From Meandrina meandrites (taxonomy: Eukaryota > Cnidaria > Anthozoa > Scleractinia > Meandrinidae), in contig OY855915.1 in assembly GCA_963693305.1 (NCBI GenBank), positions 4,539,607-4,603,606 of the forward strand: a DNA stretch of 64,000 nucleotides, in the 5' to 3' direction. How positions within the stretch are numbered: position 1 is the stretch's first letter; every line of letters begins with the position of its first letter. The position numbers were made by a program, and so were the translations under genes. Shown here one piece after another: positions 10,936-21,802 of this stretch. Below the pieces are notes generated by a model. The model was given only the letters and a program-made list of their open reading frames with translations, was not told where the DNA came from and did not search any database.

Positions 10936-13589
10936 AAAAGTACAGTAGGCTTGAACACTTGACTAAAGCCTAATTTATAAAGGCTACAACCCTTTAAATT
11001 GCAGCTAGTCCACGGTTAAAACAAACAGTATTGCTCATAGGTTTTACTCGATAGCTTTCATAAGAGCTACATTAATTGATGCCAAAGTTTGACCCTGCAT
11101 GCAGTGAAAGGGTTTAGTCACCTCAAATGTAATTGATGTGCTAGAAACTTTCTGAAGTCAACTAGATTATTCAACTACAATGCAATCGCTATTTGAGAAC
11201 AAAGAGTTTGTGTGGTCATTCAGGGCTAATTTTACACAATTTCAATCAGTTTCTCAGGTTCATTTAAATTTGATGTGACTAAAAATCTGTACATAAATTA
11301 GGCCTTATTTCATTATAAATATGCTATTGTTCTATTTTTTTTATTTGATTTTGATGACAAAAAGATTTTAGATAATAGTATTAAATGCATTTAAAATTTT
11401 TGCTACAGAAAACTAAAGGTTGTATTGTATTTTTTAAGAAAAAAAATCAACATAGCCAATTATATCATTGTTTACTTTGCTGTTGTAGCTAGTATACTAG
11501 ACCAAGTAAATTGTTGTTTTATATCTAAACATATCATAGAATTCCAAAAATAATAGCCCTGCCCAAATCTCAGACATAAAAGTCCTTTTGAAAGTAAGCC
11601 TTCCCAAATTTTAGCTCATATGGGCTTATATTTTCGATTATGTTATAAATTTAGTTACAGCTCGTAAAGAAAGATGTAACTTTTCCAATTATAATCTCCC
11701 TATTGGGTTTTAATTTAGTTTGTTAATTTGCTCCATGATAGCTTTCTTTTGTAATAGTTTTGGTAGGACGGTCTGTGAAAAGAATGTTGCGTTGTTCCAG
11801 AAAATATCCATAACCCTCCCATGGTAGGTTTTTTGGTTTGAATCCCCCCACCCCTCTTGAAATTCCAGTTCAGCCCCATGCTTTCCTTTTATAATTTTGG
11901 CTTTTGAGACCCCCCCCACCCATGGAGTGGGTATGGATATTTTCTGGAACTGCGCATTACTGAGGTACACACAAAACCGGAACTGTTTGGCTGAAAAGAT
12001 GGTGTAAAGGTCTGTAGTCAATTTTGATTACATTTCATTTTGCAGCAGTAGAATAGATGCTTTAAGCACCTCCCTCCCGCCTTGCCACAATATTTTGATT
12101 ATACCAGGACATGTATGCAGGTATCACCAGATTTCCCAGGGGAATTCCTTTCCCCAGAGGTACACCTTATCCTTGGGTTAAACCCCAGGGCTAAACTGTA
12201 CTTAAACAAACTTGGTGATTTTTGCCAGAGTGAGGGACTCTTACAAAGCTAAAGCATTCAGGGGTGAATTTAATAAGACATCTACAAGAGTGTAATTCAC
12301 AAGTGTAGCTATTATTTTAGAGGCTGTAAACAATCATTGCACTTGCGAATGTTTTATTAAATTAACCCCAGTATTTTTAAATTCCCCTTTTGCAGCCCAC
12401 TGCAAAAACATATATACTTTTCCAACCCCCCCCCCCCCCCCCCCCTCCCCTCTGTACATTCACTGATCATATTTTTTTAGCATGTTTCTTGTTTCACCTG
12501 GGATTCCCCTGGGAAATCTGCTGTTTATGTCCAAAAAAAATTTGCTTGTAGATGAACATTATTATAAGTACCCTGTCGATCAGATTAGTAGACTAATTTT
12601 ATATGGTTGAAAACACGTCTGCTTTTGGCGTGGACATATTATATCTTTGAAATTTAAATTTTTACAAATCCATCTGACTTAATTTCAGTAAAATTTTGAT
12701 TCTCGTTTAAAGAGCATCGCAAATAAACACATGAAACTGAAATGAATATGCAAGGAATTAATAAATAAAGATTAACTTACCTTTTATAGAATTGTGACTT
12801 CTGAATGCAAAGCGGGTTGCATGTTTAATTTGAAGCCCAACCACGCAAAACTTTACACTGAGCTTGTTGATTATTCAAAGGTTATTCAAACCTTTTCTTA
12901 CCAGCAATGAAGGGAACTACAAAAATTAATCCTTCAATCTTGGCTAAATCAATCAACTCTGTGAAACAGTCTTTGTAATTTGAAAGTATCGGTTGCTGAT
13001 TTCTTGAAAATATTCTCTTGCGTATGTCAAAGTGGGTGTTACGTAACGAAGGAACACCCTTTCAAAGTTTCGCCAGTTCTTAGCTTGTTCACAAAACAGC
13101 AAGAAAGCGCGCTGCTTGCGGTGAACGCTTTCAATCATTCCTGGATGCCCATTTAGCTAGCAGAGCCATGCAATCAAATTCTCAAAATCCCGATTGTGCA
13201 CGCTTCTTTCGTGCTCTCCAAACTTCCCGCGTGCACCATAACTCGATAGTGCACGCTAAACATGTAAAGTATGAACCAATTCGAACCAATTGTTAATTGG
13301 TTGATCGAGTTCCTCGCAGCTTTTCATTGGTTTCACGCTGAAGTCACGTGACTGTCTAGGAATGATTGAATCGAAGTTGAATCGATATTCGACCGTTCAC
13401 AGGTTTAGTTTTCATCCCGAGTAACGGGAGTAAATTGTTAAAATGAATAGAACTAAACATTTTGAATAGACTAACAACACTTTGAGCGCCTACAGAATTA
13501 TTTTGACGTTTAAAAGCTTTGAGAAAAGATCTCCCAAAATGCGGCCTTGTCAAAAATAGTGTCTATTTGGCGCGAAAATATTATACACG
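10936..13589. other. AT-rich gene-free stretch with repeats
   Basis: No coding exon recognised. It holds a TIR element at 11795-11949 and a C-run at 12426-12445; the rest is AT-rich without recognisable signals. Short frames near 12950-13140 and 13360-13550 show no family resemblance. Confidence 0.5.
11795..11949. mobile_element. MITE with TTCCAGAAAATATCCAT ends, copy 1
   Basis: Inverted ends TTCCAGAAAATATCCATA and the complement, with a C-rich centre. A second copy is at 59247-59398. Non-coding. Confidence 0.65.
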
Positions 13590-13705
13590 TCCCGAGGGAA
13601 ACAGTTAGTTTTGTTTTCCCGCGAGTCTCGATGTTTCCCGAGACGAAGTCGAGGGACACATCGAGAATCGAGGGAAAACAAAACTAAAACTAGTTTCCCG
13701 AGGGA
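13590..13705. mobile_element. Palindromic MITE, TCCCGAGGGAAA ends
   Basis: Nearly complete inverted repeat: TCCCGAGGGAAACAGTTAG at the left and CTAGTTTCCCGAGGGA at the right, with the inner TTTTGTTTTCCC also mirrored. The arms are separated by a short GA-rich centre. Confidence 0.65.
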
Positions 13706-13970
13706 CCAGACATTAAGTGCTTTGTTATACATCCAAAGGATGAACAAATTAAGCAAACGAACGAAAAAGAATTTGCGTTAACAACAGCACGCCTGAGCAC
13801 GACTTTATTTCTTCTATAAAATACTGCAAATGTAAAAACACATCGTAAACTACGGACAAAAGAAAGCAAAGAACCGACTTACTTTCCAGGCATTTTCGAA
13901 ATCCTTCTGCTCTAAAAGTTTTTTGACTTCATTTTTCGAACAAAAAGTAGAAAGCGCCGGTTTTAAGCCG

Positions 13971-14310
13971 GGGCTACACGTTCCAACATTTTCTACGATA
14001 TCTCCAACATTGTTCTAAAACAAATGTCGGATAGCTTAAGTCGCACGTCTGACAAAGTTGTTCGCTACTTCTTCGACTACGTGATCCGCCATTTTGAATA
14101 TCAAATGTCGGCTTGGGGACGGGCATGTAACATTGTTGGAAAGCCGGCTAAACCTTCCGACATTGTTTGATGTTGGGCAAAATGTTTGATCGCAATCAAA
14201 ACACTCGTTTGACAAAAAATGTTGGAAAAACGTCATCCAACATGGGTGCTACACGGTCTAACATTGTCGGATCGACCATTGTTGTACAACAATGTTGGAA
14301 CGTGTAGCCC
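13971..14310. mobile_element. MITE with GGGCTACACGTTCCAACA ends
   Basis: Terminal inverted repeats GGGCTACACGTTCCAACATT and AATGTTGGAACGTGTAGCCC. Internal AACATTGT / ACAATGTT phrases recur in both orientations, as in many MITEs. No coding frame. Confidence 0.7.
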
Positions 14311-14425
14311 GAGCTTTAGCCACAAACTGTTCCACTGGAGTGAGCTTCAAAACATCACGCCACAATCACGCCACCGGTCTTGGTCACGTTTTGACCACGT
14401 GCTTTTTCTGGCCATTGATCTCGTA

Positions 14426-15402
14426 CATACGGAAGCCTGTAAGGAACATTCGAGATGCGACTTAGAAAAAAAAATTTCTAGAGCTAAATGCGACATAAAA
14501 ATGTGAGATGCGAGATAAAAACTGCGAGATAAAAAATGTGAGATGCGAAATAGGAAATGACGAGCCTGCAATCTTACTTGCTTAAAAACGTCATAGACAG
14601 GCCTACACAGACTTCCCTATGTGGTTTTACGGCAGCAACGCGTGAGCCTTTAAAGACCTTAAAGTTTTGCTCTGACGAGTATGTCTTTGAGCGAAATCTG
14701 AAATCCCAGAGGAAGAAATTACACTCTTGGATACGGTAGTGTACAAAGGTGAAAGATTCCAAAACGAATCTATCCTCGACATCAAAACATACTACAAACC
14801 GACAGAGACCTTTTGCCACCCACCAGGTGTTAAGAGAGGCTTTATTAAAGGAGAAGCTATCAGACTTCTAAGAAAAAACTCCTCGGAAAAAAATTTCCAG
14901 GAGGCCATGTGTAACTTCAAAACACGACTTGAAAAGCGTGGATATCCAAAAAGCCTAATTGAAAAAACGTTATCTGAGGTCTCCTTGCCAAAAGGCAGTC
15001 GGCACAACCAAAAAGACTTAAGGCAAAATAACGCCTTTTGTGACAGCATACCGCCCAGGGGTTAAAAACGTAAATCAAATACTGATGCAACAATGGAGTC
15101 TCCTCCAAAATCAGCCACTTACCGTATCTTCCTCTGAGATTTCAGCTGAGATTTTAGATTTCGCTCAAAGACATAATCGTCAGAGCAAAACTTTAAAGGC
15201 TCACGCGTTGCTGCCGTAAAACCACATAGGGAAGTCTGTGTTGGCCTGTCTATGACGTTTTCAAGCAAGTAAGATATGCGGGCTCGTCATTTCCTATTTC
15301 GCATCTCACATTTTTTATCTCGCATTTCTTTTAGACCTAGAATTTGTTTTTTCTTCCCTAATTAAGTCGCATCTCGAATGCCCCTTACAGGCTTCCGTAC
15401 GT
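14426..15402 (+). mobile_element. Penelope-like retroelement remnant with inverted ends
   Basis: A left arm (about 14426-14740) and an inverted right arm (about 15110-15402) share long blocks, for example TACGGAAGCCTGTAAGG and the ACGGCAGCAACGCGTGAGCC stretch. Between them a frame covering about 14690-15064 encodes the end of a reverse transcriptase ORF: ITLLDTVVYKGERF, then CHPPGVKRGFIKGEA and a basic tail. That phrase is typical of animal Penelope-like elements. Paired inverted terminal copies are also a known Penelope feature. The polymerase core and a GIY-YIG domain are missing, so the copy is dead. An alternative is a LINE fragment caught between MITE arms. Confidence 0.55.
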
Positions 15403-15743
15403 TCAGGTCAATGTATCCCGATCGGGATACATTTGATGAAAATGCATCCCAATCAGGATACATTTAAATTTATGCAAGGCCACGTGATTATGAATCAGCC
15501 AATGAGAATCGTCTTTAGAGCTTTTGTCCTTGGACATTATCTGTTCCTCGAAGCTCACAGTTTTCCTCGAGCTTCGCTTGAACAACAGTTCGCTTCTCGG
15601 AACATGTTTGACTTTCAGAATTGGTTTTTAATATGAGCTTTCCAATCTTTTGGGACTGCGTACAGATACTGTCCGCGGACAAATATCTGTTCATATGTTC
15701 GCGCCAAATGGAGACAATTGTTTATATACAATAATCATTGTCA

Positions 15744-15771
15744 TTCTAATAATTGATTAATATTGTGACGT
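15744..15771 (+). promoter_or_regulatory. Conserved upstream block of EGF-TM gene A
   Basis: The block CTAATAATTGATTAATATTG followed by TGACGT is found almost unchanged before paralog B at 19427-19454. It joins ATTA-type homeodomain sites to a CRE-like TGACGT half-site, about 30 bp before the leader uORF. Retention in both copies suggests a shared promoter element, though recent duplication alone could explain it. Confidence 0.4.
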
Positions 15772-15798
15772 TCTAAATCCTGTCAACTTTTTCCAACG

Positions 15799-15852
15799 AT
15801 GAAGCGGTTTACAGACAGATGGGGAAACATTCTCAGTTCTTTCTTCGGCTAG
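15799..15852 (+). other. Upstream ORF (17 codons) in leader exon, gene A
   Basis: The leader exon of EGF-TM gene A contains ATG followed by 16 codons and TAG (MKRFTDRWGNILSSFFG). It stops two bases before a plausible donor (GTAAAT at 15855). Paralog B has an ORF of the same length and stop position at 19488-19541. In mRNA this would precede the main ATG at 16157. Confidence 0.45.
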
Positions 15853-16156
15853 AAGTAAATGGAAAGGTACTTTAGCTTGGAAATTAGCTTCAGTCGGTTA
15901 TATATTTGAATCTTTGTAGAAAAAATATTTCTAAATGCACGCGCGCGCAAATAAGCAATTTATTTACGACTTGGTAAAACGCGCGGGAAAACGGTAAACT
16001 ATTCAAACATATTGAAGAATTGAATTCCTAACCTTAATCAGATGAAGTTTCAAGTGATAATTTGTTCATCTTTGGTTCTCTTTGTCCTCAAAGCACTTAG
16101 ATATACACTTCAACTGTTTATTTTTGTCCTAAACAGGAACTCTGAAAAACGCAGTC

Positions 16157-18122
16157 ATGAGAAAGACTCCACTGTTTATGTTACTTTTGATAGGATTTCT
16201 TTCCGCCTTTTCTCTCGTCAAAGGTAAGTTAAATTTTGCTAACAAATTTGCCAAATCATACTGATTTCCTAGAAGATGTTTCTTATTTTATTAATCCATC
16301 GTTTTTCCTGTCATATTTAAGCGCTTTCCCGACTCTAAACTGTGTATTATAAGCTGACCGATTTCTTGCAGCCAAAAACAGCACTGAATGTACCCCAGCA
16401 GAGGATATCAAGGCAAAATGTGGCTTGCACAAACAGTGCGCAAAGACGATAGACAACAAATACCACTGTGTTTGTGAGGCAGGATATGCACCAAATGGAA
16501 AATTTTGTAAAGGTAAATCAGCAAAGTAGTTACTAGTGTAAAGGATTATTTTCTGTTCCTTTTATCTTAATTTTCTAAAAGAAATATTTTTAAGACCGAA
16601 CCGGAAGTTATGTTACACGCGCGGAGTGACTGGGGAGAAGCGCTTACGCCATCAGAAAAATTTGTGTGGAGGTTTTGTGGTTTTTACGGGACTTTCAATG
16701 GGAACTCTGGACTTTGTTTGGAATTAATTTGAAAAAGAAAAAATACGAACCTAAGGAGAAACAACTAGTAAACTATTTAGGTCAAAGAGTTGAAAACACA
16801 GCATATTTATCACACTACACCTGATAAATCCGCGAGAAAATTTGGTTGATCAGGAGGTAACATATCTAGATCCTCTCTTGATCATTTACAATCTATACCT
16901 TATAAGATCTTCATACAAGAAACTTGCAAACAATTTCAAGCGAATGTTTCTTTTTTTTTAATTTTCGTTTTCCTAAATTAACTAATCAAAAACCGGCAAT
17001 TTGCCGTCAAACAAAACACGTTTCAGTTTAGCCGGAACGACATTTAAGGACCTTTTGGAGAATTATCACAACAACATTAAATTAAATTTTATCGCATGTT
17101 ACTTTCGTGAACTTAACGATAAGTGAACTTCTTCATAGGCTTAACTTACTAACAAGTAGACTGTTTTGTTCATTTGTTTCAGATATAGACGAATGCAAGG
17201 ACAAAAAATCTCGAGTTAACTGTAAAACAAAAGGGGCCAAATGCGAAAATACCCGTGGTTCATATAAGTGCAAATGTCCGCTGGGATTTGAGATGCATCC
17301 CTCTAAGCATATTTGCCAAGGTAAGAGTCCCGTCCTCATTAAAAGCCCTGGGAGGGGAGAGAGAGAGTAGAGTAATCATGCCTATCTATTCCAAGTGAAT
17401 AAATGGGTAGCGGCGAATTGTTAGTGCAATCTGATGAAATGCTGATGGGTATTGTACAACCCCAGCAGGGGGGTAGGAGAGGGGAGTAGCAGCCCTCCTA
17501 GCAAGATTAGCCTTCCGGATTTTCCTATCCGTGGGAGACCTGGAACTAGAAAAGATTCAACGTAAGTACTTTCGGCTCGTCACGCACTCCTCCCCACTGC
17601 GTGACGATCCCAGAAAGCGCCTACTAGCTGGAGAGATTTCTTGCGCAACCGCTTTGTTTCCGGTGCCTCTAACGCGGGCGAGAGTGGGGAATCTGCGAAT
17701 AGAATGGGGATAAGTCAAGATAAGATCTCCTCTAAAATATTTTTCCAACAATTTCAGATTACGATGAATGCGAGGAATTAAAAAAATGCGCCGAGAAAGC
17801 TGTATGCCACAACACGAGGGGCTCCTTCAGGTGCACGTGCAAAAAAGGATTCGTTGGTGATGGAATGGAGTGTGTTGAGGACATGACGTACAAACAGGAA
17901 AAAAACATACATCTGATCATAATAGTCGCGGGCGCAGCTGGAGGTGTTCTGTTTATCATTGCCGTGGCAGTGATGGCGTTTTGCTGCTGCGCTAGAAAAC
18001 GCAAGAAAGAAAAGGACGGAGAAAAGATTGTGAAAAAGGAATCTACTCGCTCTAAATACGTAATCGCTTTTGTGCCTTTCTTTGCGCCAAGAAGCAATAA
18101 AAAATCTTCAGGCTCAAGCTAG
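16157..18122 (+). CDS. Three-EGF single-span membrane protein, paralog A
   Basis: Four coding exons, all joined in phase 1: 16157-16223, 16372-16512, 17183-17320 and 17758-18122, giving 236 aa. A signal peptide (about residues 1-22, MRKTPLFMLLLIGFL...) is followed by one six-Cys EGF domain (24-69). Two calcium-binding EGF domains follow (70-115, starting DIDEC; 116-157, starting DYDEC), each with the CxNTRGSxxC motif that marks the hydroxylation/Ca site. A membrane span covers about 166-191 with a GAAGG motif, then CCCARKRKK and a short tail. One EGF per exon with symmetric phase 1 is the standard shuffling arrangement. A leader exon at about 15790-15854 splices to 16137. The polyadenylation signal AATAAA is at 18225. 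Function is unknown; an adhesion or signalling role at the cell surface is an inference. The nearest relative is its tandem copy at 19991-21802. Confidence 0.88.
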
Positions 18123-18238
18123 TCCAGACGAGTTACCCGTCTGTTGTATAAAAGACTAACAATGACGAAAAAACACGATAAAATCACCCAGTTCAGCGAA
18201 TTTATTTGTATTTCTCTAGCAGAGAATAAAGGTTGCTA

Positions 18239-18268
18239 ATAGCCATGTAGCTATGTCTACATGGCTAT
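18239..18268 (+). other. Hairpin in 3' region of EGF-TM gene A
   Basis: Perfect 12-bp arms ATAGCCATGTAG and CTACATGGCTAT with a 6-base loop, just after the AATAAA at 18225-18230. It could form a small RNA hairpin if transcribed; no function is known. Confidence 0.5.
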
Positions 18269-18465
18269 AAAAGATTTAGTTCGTGAGACATGTACAAATA
18301 AACTGTTGTTGTTGTTGTTATCGTTTGTTTTTCCTATAGATACACTTGGCCGATGAGAGTGCATCTCATGAAGTTAAGGTTGCTCTCAGGGCTTGGCCAA
18401 TTGCATTCCTACATACACGACCCCACAAGCTTTTAGCTTTAATTATTATCGTGTTTAAATAAAGT

Positions 18466-18466
<1 letters not shown>

Positions 18467-18542
<76 letters not shown>
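18467..18542 (+). repeat. (TCTA)n microsatellite
   Basis: An uninterrupted tetranucleotide repeat of about 18 units in the space between the two EGF-TM paralogs. Confidence 0.95.
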
Positions 18543-19426
18543 CTAAAAGTGGCATATTTAACCATACTAGCTGCCTAACACTGCTCCAAATTTTCTCGAA
18601 TTATGCCAAAGTTTCCAAATAATGCTCCTTGATTCCAAGATTTTGGTCACGAAATGACAACGTTTCAGTGTTTGCGCAAAAAGATAATTCAGGAGTAAAT
18701 AATTACAATGTTTGGTGTGGCAGTGTTGAGCGCGCCGCCCGCGCGAACGGAAAGAGAAAGAGGTCTAGTAACTAGGCAAATGGGCTGGTGAAAATACTTC
18801 CGGTACTATAGTAGTTCCCAGATCTACTGATACAGCTTGCAATTATTCTAAGGCACTGGAAAAAGCAAGAATGATACTGTTATTGGTTGTAATCTTTTGA
18901 TTACGTTCCTTTGCTTCAGGTATGCCACAAATTATGCAAGCACAAACGCAAAGCATGGACCACAGCTAAGGTTAAAGGTTACTTAAAATTTATTTCGTCA
19001 GTTCTTTTTATTTGATTTCTGTGTTTTAAGCAATCTTTCTCCTACCACTTCAACTTGACGTGAACTTGTCGCGAGCGGGTCGCGCGAAAAACTAACATTC
19101 ATTGCAAATACAAATAATTTCACTCTACTGTACACACAACTAAAGAGAGACGGCAAAAGTTCCATTTTTGCCGTTTGCCGTTTGCCGTAAACGTCATGCT
19201 TAACCTTTCTTATGACACAAGAAATCTCGACAACGTCCGCCTTTTTAGCTTTGATTCCTTTCAAAATTTTCATGGCCCGCTCAAAATCTGGTGTTAAACT
19301 TTCCCCAAATCTTAAAAGAAAGATTAAATCGAAATTTACGCGCCGAAAGAGACAGCAATTTTAAAATAACAAAAAAAGAAACTTCACTAAAAAAGCAACC
19401 TTTAGAATAGTTAATTATATGATTTC
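18543..19426. other. Spacer between EGF-TM paralogs, no gene seen
   Basis: No coding exon found. The stretch precedes the shared promoter-like block of paralog B. Confidence 0.5.
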
Positions 19427-19454
19427 AATCTAATAATTGATTAACATTGTGACG
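19427..19454 (+). promoter_or_regulatory. Conserved upstream block of EGF-TM gene B
   Basis: Counterpart of the block at 15744-15771, differing by one base within CTAATAATTGATTAACATTG and again followed by TGACGT. It lies about 34 bp before the leader uORF. Confidence 0.4.
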
Positions 19455-19487
19455 TGACACGTCTTTCTAGGTTTTTCTAGTCTAACA

Positions 19488-19541
19488 ATGAAGCCGTTTA
19501 CAGAGCAATGGAGAAACATTCTCAGTTTTCACTTCTACTAG
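19488..19541 (+). other. Upstream ORF (17 codons) in leader exon, gene B
   Basis: ATG plus 16 codons and TAG (MKPFTEQWRNILSFHFY), aligned without gaps to the uORF of paralog A and ending at the same base before a good donor (GTAAAG at 19544). The leader probably splices to about 19972, ahead of the main ATG at 19991. Confidence 0.45.
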
Positions 19542-19990
19542 AGGTAAAGTAAAAAGTACTTAAGCTTGGAAACTTTCTTCCTATCTATTTGGCATTAGCT
19601 CCTTGTATGTAGAGAAAAAACTGTTGACGAAATGCACGCACAAATGCCGAATTTAAACGGTTTACCACTCGATAAAACCTGCGCGCGGGGAAAATAAATG
19701 GTTAAAATCTTCTGACAAATGGTCAACGGTAATTTTGTAAAACACGAAAAAAGGTTGTGACCACAGTGTTCAGTGTTAAATAGCTCCTCTAGAAGAAATT
19801 ATGTTCTGAAATTATACCAATAAACCGACAGGTTAGTTTTAGACGAATAGTTTCTTTAATTTGCTCTAGAGCTCTTATCAAGTTTCTTCTTGAAGAGTTT
19901 AGAATTCTGACTTCCTTTATCTTCATAATTTCAGCAATTATTTTTTAACCATTTCTTTTTGTCCCAAACAGAAACTTTGAAAATGCAGAT

Positions 19991-21802
19991 ATGAAAAGGA
20001 CTTCATTAAATACACTGCTTTTGATTGGTTTTCTTTTCGTTTTGTTTGTTGTCAAAGGTAAGTAAAGCTTTGATCAAAAATCCCCAATAACACCGATTTT
20101 CGTAGATGTTTCTCATTTTATTATCTTCCATTTTTCTTTTCATATTTACACGCCGGCTTTCCCGGCACTAAATTCTGCATACACGGTTTACAAGCTGACC
20201 GATTTCTTGCAGCCAAAAGCAGCGCTGAATGCACCCCAGGAAAAGATAGCAAGGAATGCGGCTCTCACAAACAGTGTGTTAAGACGGTAGATAACAATTA
20301 TCACTGTGTTTGCAAGCCAGGATACGTACCAAATGGCAAATTTTGTAAAGGTAAATCAGCAAGTTACTAACCAGCCGAGAAAACATTCTAGTTCAATGCC
20401 CGGTATTTTCATCACACAAGACCCGTTTTCCCTCGCTTCCGAGAATAGATTAGCAAAGATCAAAACACCTTTCAACTCCTTTAAATCCAAACGGCATAAA
20501 GAATCTTTTTGAAGAGACTTCCAGGATTATTAGCAACCATTAAATTTCATCACTTCGCTTTCATGAAGTCACTGGGAGCAGTAGAGGGTAGCAAAGGTTT
20601 ATGCATGGCACGTGAAAAGGGCAAAAATTTGACCGTGACACGTGAAAATAACCAGAAAAGGCACGTCATTCGTAAATTCTGTTGTTTCAAGTAAACGTGG
20701 CACGTGAATTTGGTTGAAATTTGTGCATGAAACGGGATCACCACCTCCCTTTGCTACCCTCACAGTAAGGGAGAAGTTACTCCCATTTAACTCAATCCAA
20801 TTTCATATAAGTTACAATTAGATCTAGCAGTATTGTTAGCGAGAAAGATATATATTTCATTTATTTTAGATGTGGATGAATGCAAGGACAAAAAAACTCG
20901 AGTGAAGTGCAAAAGTATAGGGGGCACTTGTAAAAACACCCGTGGTTCGTATGAGTGCAAATGTCCTCCGGGATTTGAGATGCATCCTTCGAAACATATT
21001 TGCGAAGGTAAGAGTACAATTAATCTAGAGCTGTTTCGATGATTTTTGAAAGGTAATAGACTTTTTCAAGGTTTTTGACGCCATCTTCGTTGGGGGACAA
21101 ACGCGTCGGTCCCACAAGAAAACGTTCTCTTTTTGTCTATATAATGAATCCTTTATTGAACAAGCTTGTTCGGTCAAGATGGCAGGATGTTGGCCTCGTT
21201 TTGTTTTGTCGACTTCGACTCGGTCCATAAAATCGCAAAAAAAAAAGAACTTGGCCAAAATCAAGCCATCTTGACCTCACGCTTGGTCAATAACGCATAC
21301 ATAACAGTGCCTCTCTCTCAACACAGGAGTATAATTAGTATACCCACCCCCCTCCCGCCCCAAATCCCCCTCCCCCCTCCCCACGGGCTTAGTACGACTT
21401 AGTAACCACTCCTGTAAGATTTTCTCTAAAATACATTTTACGACAATTTTAGATTACGATGAATGTGAGGAATTAGAAATGTGCCACGAGAAAGCAACGT
21501 GCCACAACACCAGGGGTTCTTACAAATGCAAATGCCAGAAAGGGTACGCTGGCGATGGCGAAGAGTGCGTTGAGGACATCGCTTACAAACAGCAAAAAAA
21601 CATACAGCTGATCACAATGATCGGGGGCGCAGCTGGAGGAGGTCTGCTGTTAATCATTGCCTTGATAGCGTGTTGTTGCTGCGCCAGAAAACGCAAGAAA
21701 GAAGAGGACGGAGACAAGAAAATTGACAAAATGGAATCTACTCTCTCTCAATATGGAAATGATTGGGAAAGCTCTGATTCAGAGGAAGACGAGTCTGACT
21801 GA
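19991..21802 (+). CDS. Three-EGF single-span membrane protein, paralog B
   Basis: Four coding exons in the same phase-1 pattern as paralog A: 19991-20057, 20213-20350, 20870-21007 and 21453-21802, giving 230 aa. A signal peptide (1-22, MKRTSLNTLLLIGFL...) precedes one EGF (24-68) and two calcium-binding EGF domains (69-114, starting DVDEC; 115-156, starting DYDEC). A membrane span lies at about 165-189 with the GGAAGG motif, then CCCCARKRKK. The tail ends in a strongly acidic stretch (SSDSEEDESD), with serines suited to casein-kinase-2-type phosphorylation. Paralog A has a different, basic/hydrophobic end. The tandem position, exon lengths and shared leader show local duplication. The ligand-binding or adhesive role is unknown. 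Confidence 0.88.

Noticed and set aside
17531..17713. Possible extra EGF-TM exon (MGDLELEKIQRKYF...)
   Set aside because: No Cys pattern; inclusion would disturb the phase-1 exon chain that works without it.
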